A DNA stretch of 17,346 bases, taken from assembly GCA_028565635.1 (NCBI GenBank), contig JAOXYB010021071.1, positions 1 to 17,346 on the forward strand, read 5' to 3'. A program made the position numbers and the translations under genes. The stretch comes from Phoronis ovalis. Its lineage: Eukaryota > Phoronida > Phoronidae. Shown here piece after piece: positions 1-10,700 of the stretch; the first letter of the stretch is position 1; every line of letters starts with the position of its first letter. Under the pieces are notes generated by a model. The model was not told where the DNA came from, did not search any database, and was given only the letters and a program-made list of their open reading frames with translations.

Positions 1-296
1 TAATGCATGATGTATTATATTCTTTTCTAATGTAAAAAAACAATGTTAAAAAAATATAATCCTACACATTGGATGGGTATTAGACATGACAAATGTCTTG
101 TTCATCGTAGTAAGAGTGTAACTATGTACTAGTAAAAAAACAACCAAGTTTTGAAATATCATCATCTAAAAGGTTTTAGAGACTGGTATTTTGAAAGTTT
201 ATGCTGCTTCTTATACCAGGTACCCAACTTTGCCCATTTGGAAGAATCAAATAGCAAAAAGGATTTAATATTGCGCACTGTACAACTTTGGCAATC
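1..296. other. AT-rich sequence beyond ZNF367, no gene seen
   Basis: This is the region downstream of the likely ZNF367 poly(A) site. The open frames in it are short and unlike any protein I know. Confidence 0.4.
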
Positions 297-302
297 TTTA
301 TT
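297..302 (-). terminator. poly(A) signal of ZNF367
   Basis: AATAAA on the minus strand, about 190 nt after the ZNF367 stop codon. I see no exact AATAAA between it and the stop. Cleavage would be expected near 275-285. Confidence 0.5.
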
Positions 303-491
303 TTTAAAATTATCACTCTCAAAGGAAATATTTTACAAAGATGTCCAAAAAGACGATAAAAGCATTACATAAATACCAATAGCACAGTTCTGTGCAAACA
401 AATTACTAAAAATTTCCTGTACATTTTACAACAAAATAGATTAATTTAAAACATTTGCATTTGTTTCCAAAACCATACACAAGGACATATT

Positions 492-726
492 TCATTTATT
501 AAGCCCACTTTGGGCAAGTTCTATCAAGGCTATAGCTCCTAATAGAGTATCCCTTTCAGAGCTAGTGTCTTTATTAATAGTTTTCTTTGATATTAACTTT
601 GTTACTTTTTTAGGTGAACGATTTTCAATTTGTGCTTCTTGATCTAACTGACGTTTCAATTGACGTTGACGCAAAGGACCTGTTTTACCTCGAGGTGTGC
701 TTTCCAACTCGGGAGAATTTCTTTTC
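492..726 (-). CDS. ZNF367: ZNF367 coding exon 4 (C-terminus)
   Basis: This 235 nt exon follows a pyrimidine-rich acceptor (AG at 728-727). Its first base completes the alanine codon left by exon 3. It encodes a basic, glutamine-rich linker and ends with [17 protein letters not shown] and TGA at 494-492. The IALIELA helix is the conserved ZNF367 C-terminal signature. Confidence 0.88.
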
Positions 727-3700
727 CTACAAACAAATAAAAACATGCAAACATTCTGTTGTATTTGAAGTAAAAAGTTATTACTCTTATTGCTGTCTGC
801 CATTGTTGGCAATAACTATAATCTGTCTTAATAATGGGATCTACTATTTCAGTATGTTGCAAACAAGGGGGCGTATAGGTAGTTGTAAGAAAGATACACA
901 CCTCCAAAATGTCAATAGTTGCAAGCACATCTCAGACTAATTTAGACATTTAATTGTCCTTAACCTAATTATATCAGAACCCCTGCTTTGGGAATTTTCA
1001 ATGAAAATGGGCTTAACAGACAGGCAAAATGCATACAGCAGTAGCTATTACTACTACTTGGGGATTTCTTGAGATCATCCCTCATTATTAAATTAACATG
1101 CCACTAATTGCAGTTAAACCTATATTATTCCCTCTCTTCGTCATTGTTATTAGTTAGTTGTGATTTTTATTAACAGAATAGATTATCATTTGAAAACTTT
1201 TTGAATGTTTCTTTGAATTCCTCTACAAACTCTCATTTGCTTAGAACCAATTCCTTAGTTGTACAGATTTTCGAGATGGCCTAGGAGAATAACTTAACTT
1301 CTCTTCAGCATTTACAAATTGGCACCTGTTGCTGTGACTATTGTTTATATTCCATAATCCTGTCACCCTATTTTTTTTGTAAAATTCTTTAATCAGCACA
1401 ACTGTAAACACTAATGTTACATGAGTATTGAGGCAATGAAAGGTAGAAAAAACTGACACCTCAGTAATGGAATCCTGTAGTAGGAAGAGTGAATTCAGAC
1501 ACAATAGCTGTTTGCTAAATTTTTTTCCCCTCTTATTTCAACTTACGCTTCTATCCAATTGGCAATCTGTTGGTTGTTTTCATCTTTTTTCTGTATGTTA
1601 GGTGACAGTGGTGGATTTAAATCTCGTCTTAGAGCGACAAATGGATGTTGCGGACAGTGTCTGTTGGCATGAGCAAACCGTGTGGTACAACCTGAAAGAG
1701 TTTAACAGCCTTGGAGTTATAATTAATTTTAAGTTAGCTAGCAGTAAGGTCTAATATATTAAAAATCTAATAGCAAGTTGCAACCAAGAAGCATAAACAA
1801 TAAATGTTTTTAATCCATTAGACTTTGTATTAATGGGTTTGTCATAGTCTTAAAATAATTATTACCTGGCGATGAGCAAACAAAAGGTTTTTCCCCAGTG
1901 TGTAGTCTTTGGTGAGTTTTTAACTGTCCACTTTGGCAGAATGCTCGGCCACAACCTGGGTAGTCACATTTGTATGGTCGTTCTCCTGCAAGAAATAATG
2001 GGGTATATATTAACTTTGCAGGCGCGGATACAAGGGGATTTCCACCGTTTTCTAGAACACGGTCACAAAGTTTCTGGAAGAAAACATTTCATGAAGACCC
2101 TATGAAAATCACTTTTCTTGTTTCTTGGAAAACAGTCAAGGGTTCCTGGCTGTTTCCTGGGCTATGAGCAGTTTCTTTGTTCCTTGTTTGCTTTACAGCT
2201 TATGAGCTTGGATTAACTTATTTGAATGTACTGGCTATAATATGTTAATGAGTGTTTCTACTACATGTATTCAATAATCCCACATGCCAAAATTTAATCT
2301 GTCTCTTTAACAGCATTAGCAACTGTAAGATAATAAAACTTATTCATTTCAATGATACAGGTGTGATTAAAGTGATCTGATGTGTGAAATTGAAATAACC
2401 ACTATAAATAATTCAGTGTTTTGTGGAACATATTAAATCAAAATTCAGGAGTCTAAAATAAACTCAAACATTATATTATTATGCTATAACATAACATAAC
2501 ATGACATTTGCTGTTATATTTCAAATGTTATAAAAATGAAATATAACATAGAAATGACAAATTTAAAAATATGAGGCAAGCAAAAATTTATTTTCTGTTC
2601 AAAATCAAGATCCAGGAATTAAACTCAGCTTCTAACAGTAAAACTACTGTAGCCAGCTCCGTCCCAGCTTCTCTAAAATAGGGGATGCTGCATCCCCTAC
2701 TGCATCATGCAGGTCCCTGAAGTAAGAAATAAACGTTCCATTGCAAGTGTTTGTATAGCTTATGCTGTCACGTGACTCTAGTTATGTATACATTTGCAGA
2801 TATGAGAAAAATTGTATGATTTAATATAGATGAGATAGGGGTAATATATGTGATTATTTGAAATTTACAAACATGAATATTTTCCCTCAAAATCCTTGTT
2901 TCATAATTATTAGTTAATTTTTTAAATAGAATTTTTCAATTTTTTTACAATTTACAAAAAACTGAAAATATGTTTTCAACTTTAAAAAAAAAAAATTAAT
3001 TAAAACGTGTCAAATATGTAATCTTAGGACTTAGACAATAAATCTGATGTTTTGTAGATGGGTCTTAACACAAATTAAATAGTTAATAAACCAGTACCAG
3101 TATGCAAATATCAACCACCTGAGGTGGTAAGGACCTGGTTTGTTACATATAAAGCTAGGCGTGTTTGGGTCATCAAATTGATATTTCTAAATGGTGATGA
3201 TTTGGTGGGAAGAAACGACAAGAGTTTAGACAACGCGCCTGCTTTGTGCTAATTTTAATTTGGGGAAGTAAGAATGGAAGAAAATAATAGAAATTTATTT
3301 TTTTATTATTGAACTTACGTAGTTTGCGTTTAAACAGTGAGAAGCTGATATAAACCACCACGAAAATCCCGTTTTTTTGTAAATTTTGGCGGTTTAAAAA
3401 TGGCGCGTAGTTGCGCGGGTCTCTAAAAATAGAAATTACAAAAGAAAATTACCCTGTTTTCTTTGAGTTTTTCCACATGTAACAGTATTTACTCCAGCAG
3501 TGAAAACAATCTTCGAAAATTGGGCAAATAATCTATGAGTTCAGTTAATTTCTGTTACTTTTTAAGATAAAATTAAAGAGCTGTCTCCGTAAAAAATAAT
3601 ACCTGTGTGGGTTCTAAGATGCGCTTGTAGAGATTTCTCCCTAGGGAATACTCTGTTGCATATATTACATTTGATTCCATTAGGAGATACTGTTCCTTCT

Positions 3701-3939
3701 TTCATTAAACTGTTAATACAGTCAGCTCTTGGTCTTCCTCGGCGGGAACCGCTGTCGTCGTCATCGACATCGGGCGAACTAACACTCGCAGGGCTTAGTT
3801 GTATTAAACGCGCTCCTTCACCCCAGTTCCACGGAAGCATCCGTATATCTTTGATTGGCGGACTGCATGGTATGTTTTCAAAGTCAAATCTAATTTTTGT
3901 TACACGTTTTGGTGAGGAAAAATCAGTATTTCCTGCCAT
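492..3939 (-). CDS. ZNF367: ZNF367 C2H2 zinc-finger transcription factor, 4 coding exons
   Basis: The join of 3939-3603, 1985-1866, 1691-1547 and 726-492 gives 837 nt, or 278 residues plus TGA, against about 350 in human. I chose the ATG at 3939 because it has A at -3 and G at +4; the open frame runs 13 codons further upstream, but from a TTG. Order of parts: an N-terminal SPKR motif; a PWNWGE motif (human PWRWGE); the basic RRGRPRAD motif; finger 1 (residues 91-111, starting [17 protein letters not shown]); finger 2 (119-141, with [18 protein letters not shown]); an atypical finger 3 (about 149-168, [11 protein letters not shown]); and a C-terminal GAIALIELA helix. All of these match human ZNF367 in order. 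It is a nuclear DNA-binding regulator tied to proliferating cells. It lies head to head with the SERBP1/HABP4 gene. Orthology is very likely; exon edges are inferred. Confidence 0.93.
727..1546 (-). other. ZNF367: ZNF367 intron 3
   Basis: An 820 bp intron with a GTAAGT donor at 1546 and a pyrimidine-rich acceptor ending at 727. The short frames inside it show no protein similarity. I see no RNA gene or transposon in it. Confidence 0.8.
1547..1691 (-). CDS. ZNF367: ZNF367 coding exon 3
   Basis: This 145 nt exon lies between a CTTTCAG acceptor (AG at 1693-1692) and a GTAAGT donor (GT at 1546-1545). It encodes [18 protein letters not shown], completing finger 3, and then a segment ending QQIANWIEA. 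The human counterpart of that segment has AAEWLARYW. It leaves in phase 2. Confidence 0.9.
1866..1985 (-). CDS. ZNF367: ZNF367 coding exon 2
   Basis: This 120 nt exon lies between a TGCAG acceptor (AG at 1987-1986) and a GTAAT donor (GT at 1865-1864). It encodes [15 protein letters not shown], then [20 protein letters not shown] and SSP. That is finger 2 plus the first cysteine of finger 3, almost residue for residue as in human. It enters and leaves in phase 1. Confidence 0.93.
1986..3602 (-). other. ZNF367: ZNF367 intron 1
   Basis: A 1.6 kb AT-rich intron with a GTATT donor at 3602 and a CAG acceptor at 1986. It contains a perfect hairpin at 2679-2699, a smaller inverted pair (GTTATATTTCA near 2515 and its complement near 2537), and a 15 bp palindrome at 3114-3128. 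Near the donor side (3385-3415) a GC-rich patch includes TTTGGCGG, an E2F-like sequence that could extend the promoter into the intron. No coding sequence is evident. Confidence 0.75.
2679..2699. repeat. perfect short hairpin
   Basis: TAGGGGATG, a CTG loop and CATCCCCTA form a 9 bp perfect stem in an otherwise AT-rich intron. It is probably the relic of a repeat; the function is unknown. Confidence 0.6.
3603..3939 (-). CDS. ZNF367: ZNF367 coding exon 1
   Basis: This exon runs from the ATG at 3939-3937 to a GT donor at 3602-3601 and ends in phase 1 (ACA G|GT). It encodes the SPKR and PWNWGE motifs, an acidic DVDDDD run, RRGRPRAD and all of finger 1 through RTHT. The glycine of the TGERP linker is split across the junction. 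It is more CpG-rich than its surroundings. Confidence 0.92.
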
Positions 3940-4220
3940 GATGCCTAGCGTCTGCCTTTTTGTGAATCTTCCCTCCAAACGAATTTGCGCGCTTTAACTC
4001 GCAATGGATGATGGGAATGATTCTAAATAGGTCAAGCTGAGTCTTCGTATATTGTTCTGAGGAATGTGTCCCAAAGCATCTTGGATATGTTAAGTTATTA
4101 ACTCGTGCGTTGATATTTAAAGTAGATAATTATAACTGATTGTATCATTGTACACATAAGTTGAGAAATATCAAATAAATCGGGTTAATTTGGATAGCTA
4201 ATATCGAGTTACGTCAAATG

Positions 4221-4228
4221 GCGCGAAA
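4221..4228 (-). promoter_or_regulatory. E2F consensus site
   Basis: GCGCGAAA on the + strand is TTTCGCGC on the - strand, an exact match to the E2F consensus TTTSSCGC. It lies about 280 bp upstream of the ZNF367 ATG, in the shared promoter. E2F control would fit a gene linked to proliferation. Binding is inferred from the motif only. Confidence 0.5.
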
Positions 4229-4440
4229 AGGTATAGCAAAATTAGTCATGGCAAAGTTTTAATATCCAACCAAATACCTTAAAAAAATTAATATTTTAAA
4301 TATTTATGAACGCTGTGAAAATAGTCAAACACATTTATTAAATGTCTCGTATTGATCAGTGTTTCAAGTTCAGATACATAGATTTTGAAATAGTCGATAT
4401 AAGATTTGCATTTTGGTAATAACTTACTAGAAGAACTACA

Positions 4441-4449
4441 CGCCATTTT
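4441..4449. promoter_or_regulatory. YY1-like site near the SERBP1/HABP4 start
   Basis: CGCCATTTT is the reverse complement of AAAATGGCG, the core YY1 motif often found at or just after start sites of broadly expressed genes. It lies 70-78 bp before the ATG, so it would sit in or near the 5' UTR. Confidence 0.4.
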
Positions 4450-4518
4450 AGGCAACTGCGATTAATATTGCTTGGTGTTGTTAGAAATCCATTGTCATCC
4501 TTGTATCATTGGGGAGCA

Positions 4519-4747
4519 ATGGCTACAGAATACGGCATAGCCGTTGCAAATAGGTTTGCAAATATATTAGACGACGAGTCAGACCCATTTGATTTGCTCA
4601 GGGAGCAGGAGGAAGCCCAGGCTAAATCGAAGAAGGATGCCAAAACGGACAAGGCAAAGTCTGCAAAGGCAAAAAACAAGAAAAATGTAGTACCTGTTAA
4701 GGATGAAAAGCCTAAGATAGCTGAGCAGAGTAATTCAAGGAAAGATG
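4519..4747 (+). CDS. SERBP1: SERBP1 coding exon 1
   Basis: This exon starts at the ATG in GCAATGG and ends at a GTAAGA donor (GT at 4748), leaving one base (phase 1). It encodes [13 protein letters not shown] and [10 protein letters not shown], the family N-terminal motif, then a strongly basic lysine/alanine-rich tail. Confidence 0.92.
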
Positions 4748-7700
4748 GTAAGAAATACATTAAATTCATCATAAGAATGTTTTCGATATTACCATCGTTA
4801 AGACGTTATTAAATTGTATGTCGCCATGTGACTTCTGTGAGCCGAGCTTAGTTTGTGTTGTTTGTATAATTCTTCTAACAGTTTCATAAATGCACTTTCA
4901 TCCGAATATCCTGGTATATACTGTAATAATAGTTTCGATAACTGACCAATTCAGAAGTATATATGATAATAATTATTGAGTGAATTGGTGATGAATGAAT
5001 GGCAATGACTCCGTGAATGCCGTGATAATCACTTGTCCCGCTGACTCACGTGTAGATTAGACTAGAGATAAGATTTGGCATTGAAGTGATGTGATAACAT
5101 CCTCAGGTGAAAACTGTATTTACCACTTAGTAATAATAATGCGGTTAAACAAAAATTATGGTACAATAAGGTATTTTGAGCCGAAATGAATCTTGTTGAT
5201 CTCCCAGTTCAGTCTTTATAAAAGAAAGAATCCTGCATGTGCACAAAAAAATGTGGGAATGGTTTGCTAATGCAGGAGTTAATTTAAAGCCCGGCCGCTA
5301 GGGACCCTGGAGATGGCGAAGCAACTAAGGGATTACAGCAAAGCAGTCTGCACTTTTGGGGGAACACCAACTGGGATTTTGACCAGGGATACTGGGAAGT
5401 TACAGATATGTTATTTCATTTTCCTGTCGGGCAGATGTATATGTTGGTTGAAATCAAACTGGTGTTTTTAATACTGTTAAAAAAATTTTGGCATTTAAAG
5501 CTCAAGAAGACCCTGGCACCAATGAACTATGTATCAACTATCGCGGGGAATCTTCGAGAATTATTAATTTAGGACAGCATTTTGATTTGGACATCAAAGG
5601 GCCAATGATAGTTGACTTAGTTCCCGGGACATAGTTATGCAAGTACCCAGTTGTTTCTCCTAGCTTTATTCTGCCAATGAGGCAGGCTTTCAATTTTTCT
5701 CCCAGAGTATAGCACATGTCCAGGGATGTATGCCGCCACAAGTCCCTGTTAATAGGGCTATCACTGGGGATGTTGCCTTCAAAATTGTTACATGCTCCAC
5801 TAGTCCTAGCTTCATGACCCTACTATCGCTTGCCTGCAGCGAAGCCGTAGGGTCATAGCCCAGATAGTGTTAAAGCCAATAGAAGTTAGCCTCTTGCAAA
5901 AATACTCACTGCTTGTCAAACATTTCAATAAATTCAAAGAAAAATCGCTGTGTTATATGTCTATGCAGGGTTTTCATTAAAAACCGGCCACAGGCCAATT
6001 TGATTGGTTCAACTGGCCAGTTCAGTTTGCCCCTGGATTTTTCAGCCTCTAATAACAAGCAGTATATTAAAATAAAAACATATAAGCAATTTTTAACAGC
6101 TATTCAAAGAAAGAGCGACTGTTAACCCCGCAACCGTTAATCTTTCACTCACTTCAGTCCCAGGATTTCAAGCACACATAAAATCTTACACTTTATTGAC
6201 AACTGAAACTGAATATTCATATCCACTCCTAATGACTCAAGTTGCAACCAATCAAATTCCGAAAAATTTAATTAATTCCTTCCTGTTGGGGAAGCCTGTT
6301 CGAAGAAACGATAATGTCATTGCTGGTAAAATTTACCGATGTTTTGAGTCAGCAAATAGTTCAGTAATAAAAACAGTGTATAATTTATGTTAATGTTGAT
6401 TTCAGGATTTATTTCCGAGTGCCATTGATTCTGTTTGTCTCCATTACGTGCATATCCCTCCACCAGGGCGTTGCCCTGGACCCTCGGCGGCCCCCCTGAC
6501 CCCCGGCCTGTTCAACTTGGTGATTGGCCTGTTACCTTTAAAGTTAGTGAAAACCCTCCTATGATACTCCTTCTTGAGTTATCTGTCACTTGAGGCTTAA
6601 TTAATATTCCTCAACCCTCAAGGTCTGCAAGATGGAAATTTCACATTGGTCTCAGTGGTAATGGATTTTTATGCTAAAAGTAACCTTGAGGAATATTAAT
6701 CAAGCTTCAAGTGACAGATAACCAAAGAAGGAGTATCATAGACAAACAAGACAACAATTTTTGTTTGGATTTACTGCATTTTTGACACACGGTGAATGTT
6801 TTTGCAAGAGGCTAACTTCTACTGGTTTTAACACTATCTGGGCTATGACCCTACGGCTTTGTCACAGGCAAGCGATAGTAGGGTCATGAAGCTAGGACTA
6901 ATGCTCTACTATTCCCCCGGTTCCCAGGGAATGGACTTTCAATTGACTCTTGCATCACGTAAAATACATATAAATATTGGAAAAAGCTGAGATGCCAACC
7001 TGTGATAAAATAACATGCTTAAATTTCCTTATAAATGTGGTGTCTCTGTTTGCAGTTGGTTTGGAAATACGTTGAAATAGTTACTGTCAAATCATCTGTC
7101 TATTAAAAATTGTGATAGTTTAAAATTAACCATAAGGACAATATTTCCCTTATTTTCATGTTTGTATCATCCATACTAGATTGTATACTTGTTTTAAATG
7201 TTAGAAGCTGATAGTTCTTGATTTTCTGTTACTAATTAATCAGTAATGCATACTTTGTGTTATTTAGAATCTAGGCAACAAAACAGACCACCAAGGCAGC
7301 AAAAGCAAGACCGTAATGTTAATTTCTCGAGAGATACAAAGGAGAATGAAGTGCCGCCTAGACGACAAGGCTTTCAAGACAAGTCACCAGAATTTAGGTA
7401 CAGGTCCATCATTCGTACACCTCCCTTTACTTGGGATTTCTGAGTTTCTGAAATTTTTACAATCCATAATATCTAGGTATTTTTTTTCAAAAATTAAAAC
7501 ATCTTTAATAATACTTGTACTAATGATCACTATTATCCCAGACAGTAGCACAACAAATGAAACATATGCCAATGTAGGAGAATAATTTGAAATATTTACC
7601 TTAAATTATTAATATTAATTTTACATAAGTATATTAATAATAAACTTTCACATATTTCATTCAATTTTTCAAACTAGACCTCATAATGTTATTATTTGTG

Positions 7701-10700
7701 TTGTGATCTTATCTTAAATTTTTGCCTCTATATTTGCTATAACACTTAAGTTCCCAGTATGTCTGTTAGACTTGCTGCATTTTTTGTTTGACGTTTACCC
7801 ACAAGGACAGTACTGGCCGGAAAGAAGATTCTACTAAGCATGGGTGTTATTCACAGAATTCTTGAAACTGTGTCATTTTTCAAGTAGGATTTTTTGTTAA
7901 AAACAGATGAATTGTCAAAACAGAAAATAATACATTTAAAAAGACAACCATGACATAGAAAGCCTATAAAAAACACCTATCTCTTTAATTTCTGAAAATG
8001 GAATGTTCGATTATGCAAATGTACAACTTAGCAACCCCTAAGACAGGAAAGTAGACTATTGTCAGGTGCACTTTTTTGATTAATAACAATCGGCATAATA
8101 ATTTGAATAAAAGTATATGTTTTAAGGTAAGTAGTCAAAACAAAATAGTGTTACTTTGAATTAAAACGTCAGTGTGTTATTGAGGGTGTTAAACGACATG
8201 GAGACAATAATAATATATTTTTAATGTACGATTTATAGAATTTTTACTGTAGGTTGCATTAATTGTATTGTGTACTGTTTTTGGCCGTAACGCCCAATTT
8301 TCATTAATGATTAATTGCTTAGTTGTTAAGTGGTGGGCTCAATTGAATCCTGCTCGAATCGTGAAAGATGCTGCTTAAGACTAAGCTAGACCCTTGTGAC
8401 TGTTTTAAATAAAAATTTGAGAAAAATACGTAAAACACTTGAATACAAACTAAATATTTTCTAAAACTTGAACATTCAGGCTATATTATGGATGTATTTT
8501 CAGACTCGTCGGTTGCAACTCACGAAATTTAATTAGCGTTTAATGATACTTCATAAAACCATTAGGTTCATCTTACCGGAAAACCTGTGCTTAGTACGTT
8601 TTAGAAAAGTAAATGATACTGTAATAATTTGTTTTGGAGCATTTTTATATCGCACCAGTATATTTTGGCTATATAATGAATTGAAGTTTTTGGCAAATAA
8701 TAAGTGAATCTTTTTTTAAACATTTAACAATAATTATCCATGGCATTTACAATTGGATCAAAACAAATACAGATATATCTGTTGCGGTGGGGTATGCCAA
8801 ATTTCAAGAGGATTGGAAGGAACACATTCACTATTCGTTGTACCGTACAGAGCTTTGAAGCAAATTCAAATTTTACTGTAGGAGCAAAAACCCTCTTTCA
8901 AGCATTTCAAATAGAATACAAGGAAATCTATTGTATGGGAAAATGTTTTTATAATTTTTTGCACTCAAACTCATGTCAAGGTTTAGAAAAATATTGTTTA
9001 TCGTTAAATTAAGTTAGCTGATTTCGAGAAATTAATTAAAGTATTTTAGTTATTAGTTGCTTATATTTTTTTGGAGCGAAAACTAGAGTTCCAGCAGAAC
9101 AATCTGTCAATCAGAACTTCCAGCAGAGCAACCTGTCAATCAACTTTAGTGATTTATACTTGCCATGCTTCTGTATTTAAATTCTTAGCTTTAGTTTTCA
9201 CGTGTATTCGGAATATGGCCTGGGGACACTTGGCCAATTTTTGGTACGGGTGAGGCCCTGGTCTCAAAACCCTATACCTGTTGCAAACCAGCTGTGGCAA
9301 AAAACACCCTGTTGTCAGAAGTAATGGCTAAAACAAATCCCTGTAGTAACATAATAAAAATATGGCAAAAAAAACAACACACCCCTTGATTTTCGGGACT
9401 CGTTAGCAAATGTAACTGTTGCGAGCGTCCTAGGCTGAAATATACCCCGTTGCAATCAGGGACCCTAAAAAACAACAATAGGGCGGCACATATGTATGAC
9501 CACTTTGGATGGCAGTGGGTTTGTCAAGAGTATAATACATTAAATCTAGTCCATTTCTGATATAATGAAAACAGTTACCATTCTATAACTAACAGGAAAA
9601 TAAAAATTGCTTTTTCCATGGTGGTATATTAACACAGTCAGTCATTACCTATGCATTTTCTAGGGATAGAAGTGAAAGAGGTGACAGGCCAGATAGTGGG
9701 CGTGGTGGATTCCGAGGAAGGGGTCGTGGTGGTCGAGGAGGCAGAGGACGTGGTGGATTTGGAAAGAGGGAATTTGACAGACATAGTGGAAGTGACAAAA
9801 CGTAATAAAGTTAAATTGAAAACAGCCTGTTTGTTAACTTATATTGTTTTAAACTTAAAAAGGGTAGTTTGCCATTTATTGGACAAGGTATCTATTTTAT
9901 TTGGCTATGCTTGTAAAGAAGCATGTAGTGCTTGTCAGACAAAAAAAAATGTCATAAAAATTGCAATTCTGTGTGATGTAATACTACATACCCCAGTTAT
10001 GTGCCAGCCATTCTTCGTATTTGTCAAAGGATGAAGTAACCTTCTTAACATTTTAACCTTGTTGTAACATTTACACAAGGCATTGTAGTGTGAATACAGA
10101 AATGCTCTGATAGGCATAGTAATCTTCAGCTTCAGACTAGAGCCACAGGTTAACATAAACATCTGTCGCAACAAACTGCTGTTTTGTTCACTTTTGGGAG
10201 AACCAGATAACTAACTAGTCTCTAAATTCATCACAAGATGGAACTGCAATGATAAGCTGGCTTTGTTCAAGACTAGTTTTATAGTTACCTAAGCAGAAGG
10301 TCAACTGTGAGCATGAATGACCTATATTTTTCATGAAAATTAATATGTGTGTTTCTTTTCCATGTGTCAGTGGCATCAAGGCTGAGGACAAAAAGGGTGG
10401 CGGGGGTGCACATAACTGGGGCACCTTGGAAGATGAGGCCGTGTAAGTTGGATGCTGTTAGCTTCCTACAGTGTGCTATATATTAAAGACATTGTCATCA
10501 TGTTGAAACATAAAGTACTCTTTCATGAAGTAGTAGGATGTATGTATGTCCACATTTAAAAATATTACCAATTTGTTTAGTACACAGTCGATAGGAAAAA
10601 ATTTACTTTTGTTTTTGTGATGACAATGTCTTGCGTAGCACATGTTTAGTTCTGAAAAGCCATTTGTATTTTCGGCTAAACATGCAACAGAAGTACAATT

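Larger units (their letters stand above)
3940..4518. promoter_or_regulatory. bidirectional promoter between ZNF367 and SERBP1/HABP4
   Basis: About 580 bp separate the two divergent start codons, so both genes must start transcription here. The stretch contains GCGC-bearing motifs (near 3987 and at 4220-4228) that are rare in this AT-rich window. It also holds an E2F-type site and a YY1-type site, listed separately. No clear TATA box is placed for either gene. The transcription starts cannot be set from sequence alone. Confidence 0.65.
5801..6900. mobile_element. non-autonomous DNA transposon with 102 bp TIRs, Mutator-like
   Basis: Positions 5801-5902 are the inverted complement of 6799-6900 with 6 mismatches in 102 and no gap. 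The ends read TAGTCCTAGCTTCATGACCC. It is flanked by ATGCTCCAC (5792-5800) and ATGCTCTAC (6901-6909), a 9 bp target duplication with one difference. Long TIRs with a 9 bp duplication suit Mutator-like elements. No transposase frame is present, so it is a deletion derivative or MITE-like. Each TIR contains its own small stem (ATGACCCTAC with GTAGGGTCAT). It lies within SERBP1 intron 1. The family name is an inference. Confidence 0.82.
4748..7267 (+). other. SERBP1: SERBP1 intron 1
   Basis: A 2.5 kb intron. It holds a box C/D snoRNA candidate (4978-5051) and a 1.1 kb inverted-repeat transposon (5801-6900) with two further inverted-repeat structures inside. The stretches 5052-5791 and 6910-7267 show nothing I recognise. 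Confidence 0.85.
7398..9663 (+). other. SERBP1: SERBP1 intron 2
   Basis: A 2.3 kb AT-rich intron with a GTACAG donor and a TTTTCTAG acceptor. Apart from a short tandem repeat (9089-9146) and a GC-richer dispersed repeat (9226-9500), I see nothing in it. The open frame at 8740-9012 has no recognisable protein similarity. Confidence 0.8.

Noticed and set aside
3193-3200. GTGATGA C-box-like sequence in ZNF367 intron 1
   Set aside because: It is on the strand opposite to the host gene and has no D box in range.
3937-3978. Extension of ZNF367 upstream to residue -13
   Set aside because: The first codon of that extension is TTG, not ATG; the ATG at 3939 has a strong initiation context.
5538-5741. 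67-codon minus-strand open frame in SERBP1 intron 1
   Set aside because: No known domain and no splice or start context; it may be repeat-derived but I cannot support a protein.
8740-9012. 90-codon open frame with an ATG inside SERBP1 intron 2
   Set aside because: No recognisable domain, AT-driven composition, and it lies wholly in an intron of the strand it would be read from.
9651-10034. 127-codon open frame starting just before SERBP1 exon 3
   Set aside because: It reads the RGG exon in the wrong frame and runs into intron 3; the correct frame gives the conserved RGG and [12 protein letters not shown] sequence.
10611-10660. GTGATGA followed by CTGA in intron 4, a possible short C/D snoRNA
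   Set aside because: Only 28 nt lie between the boxes and the bases before CTGA match no rRNA segment I recall.
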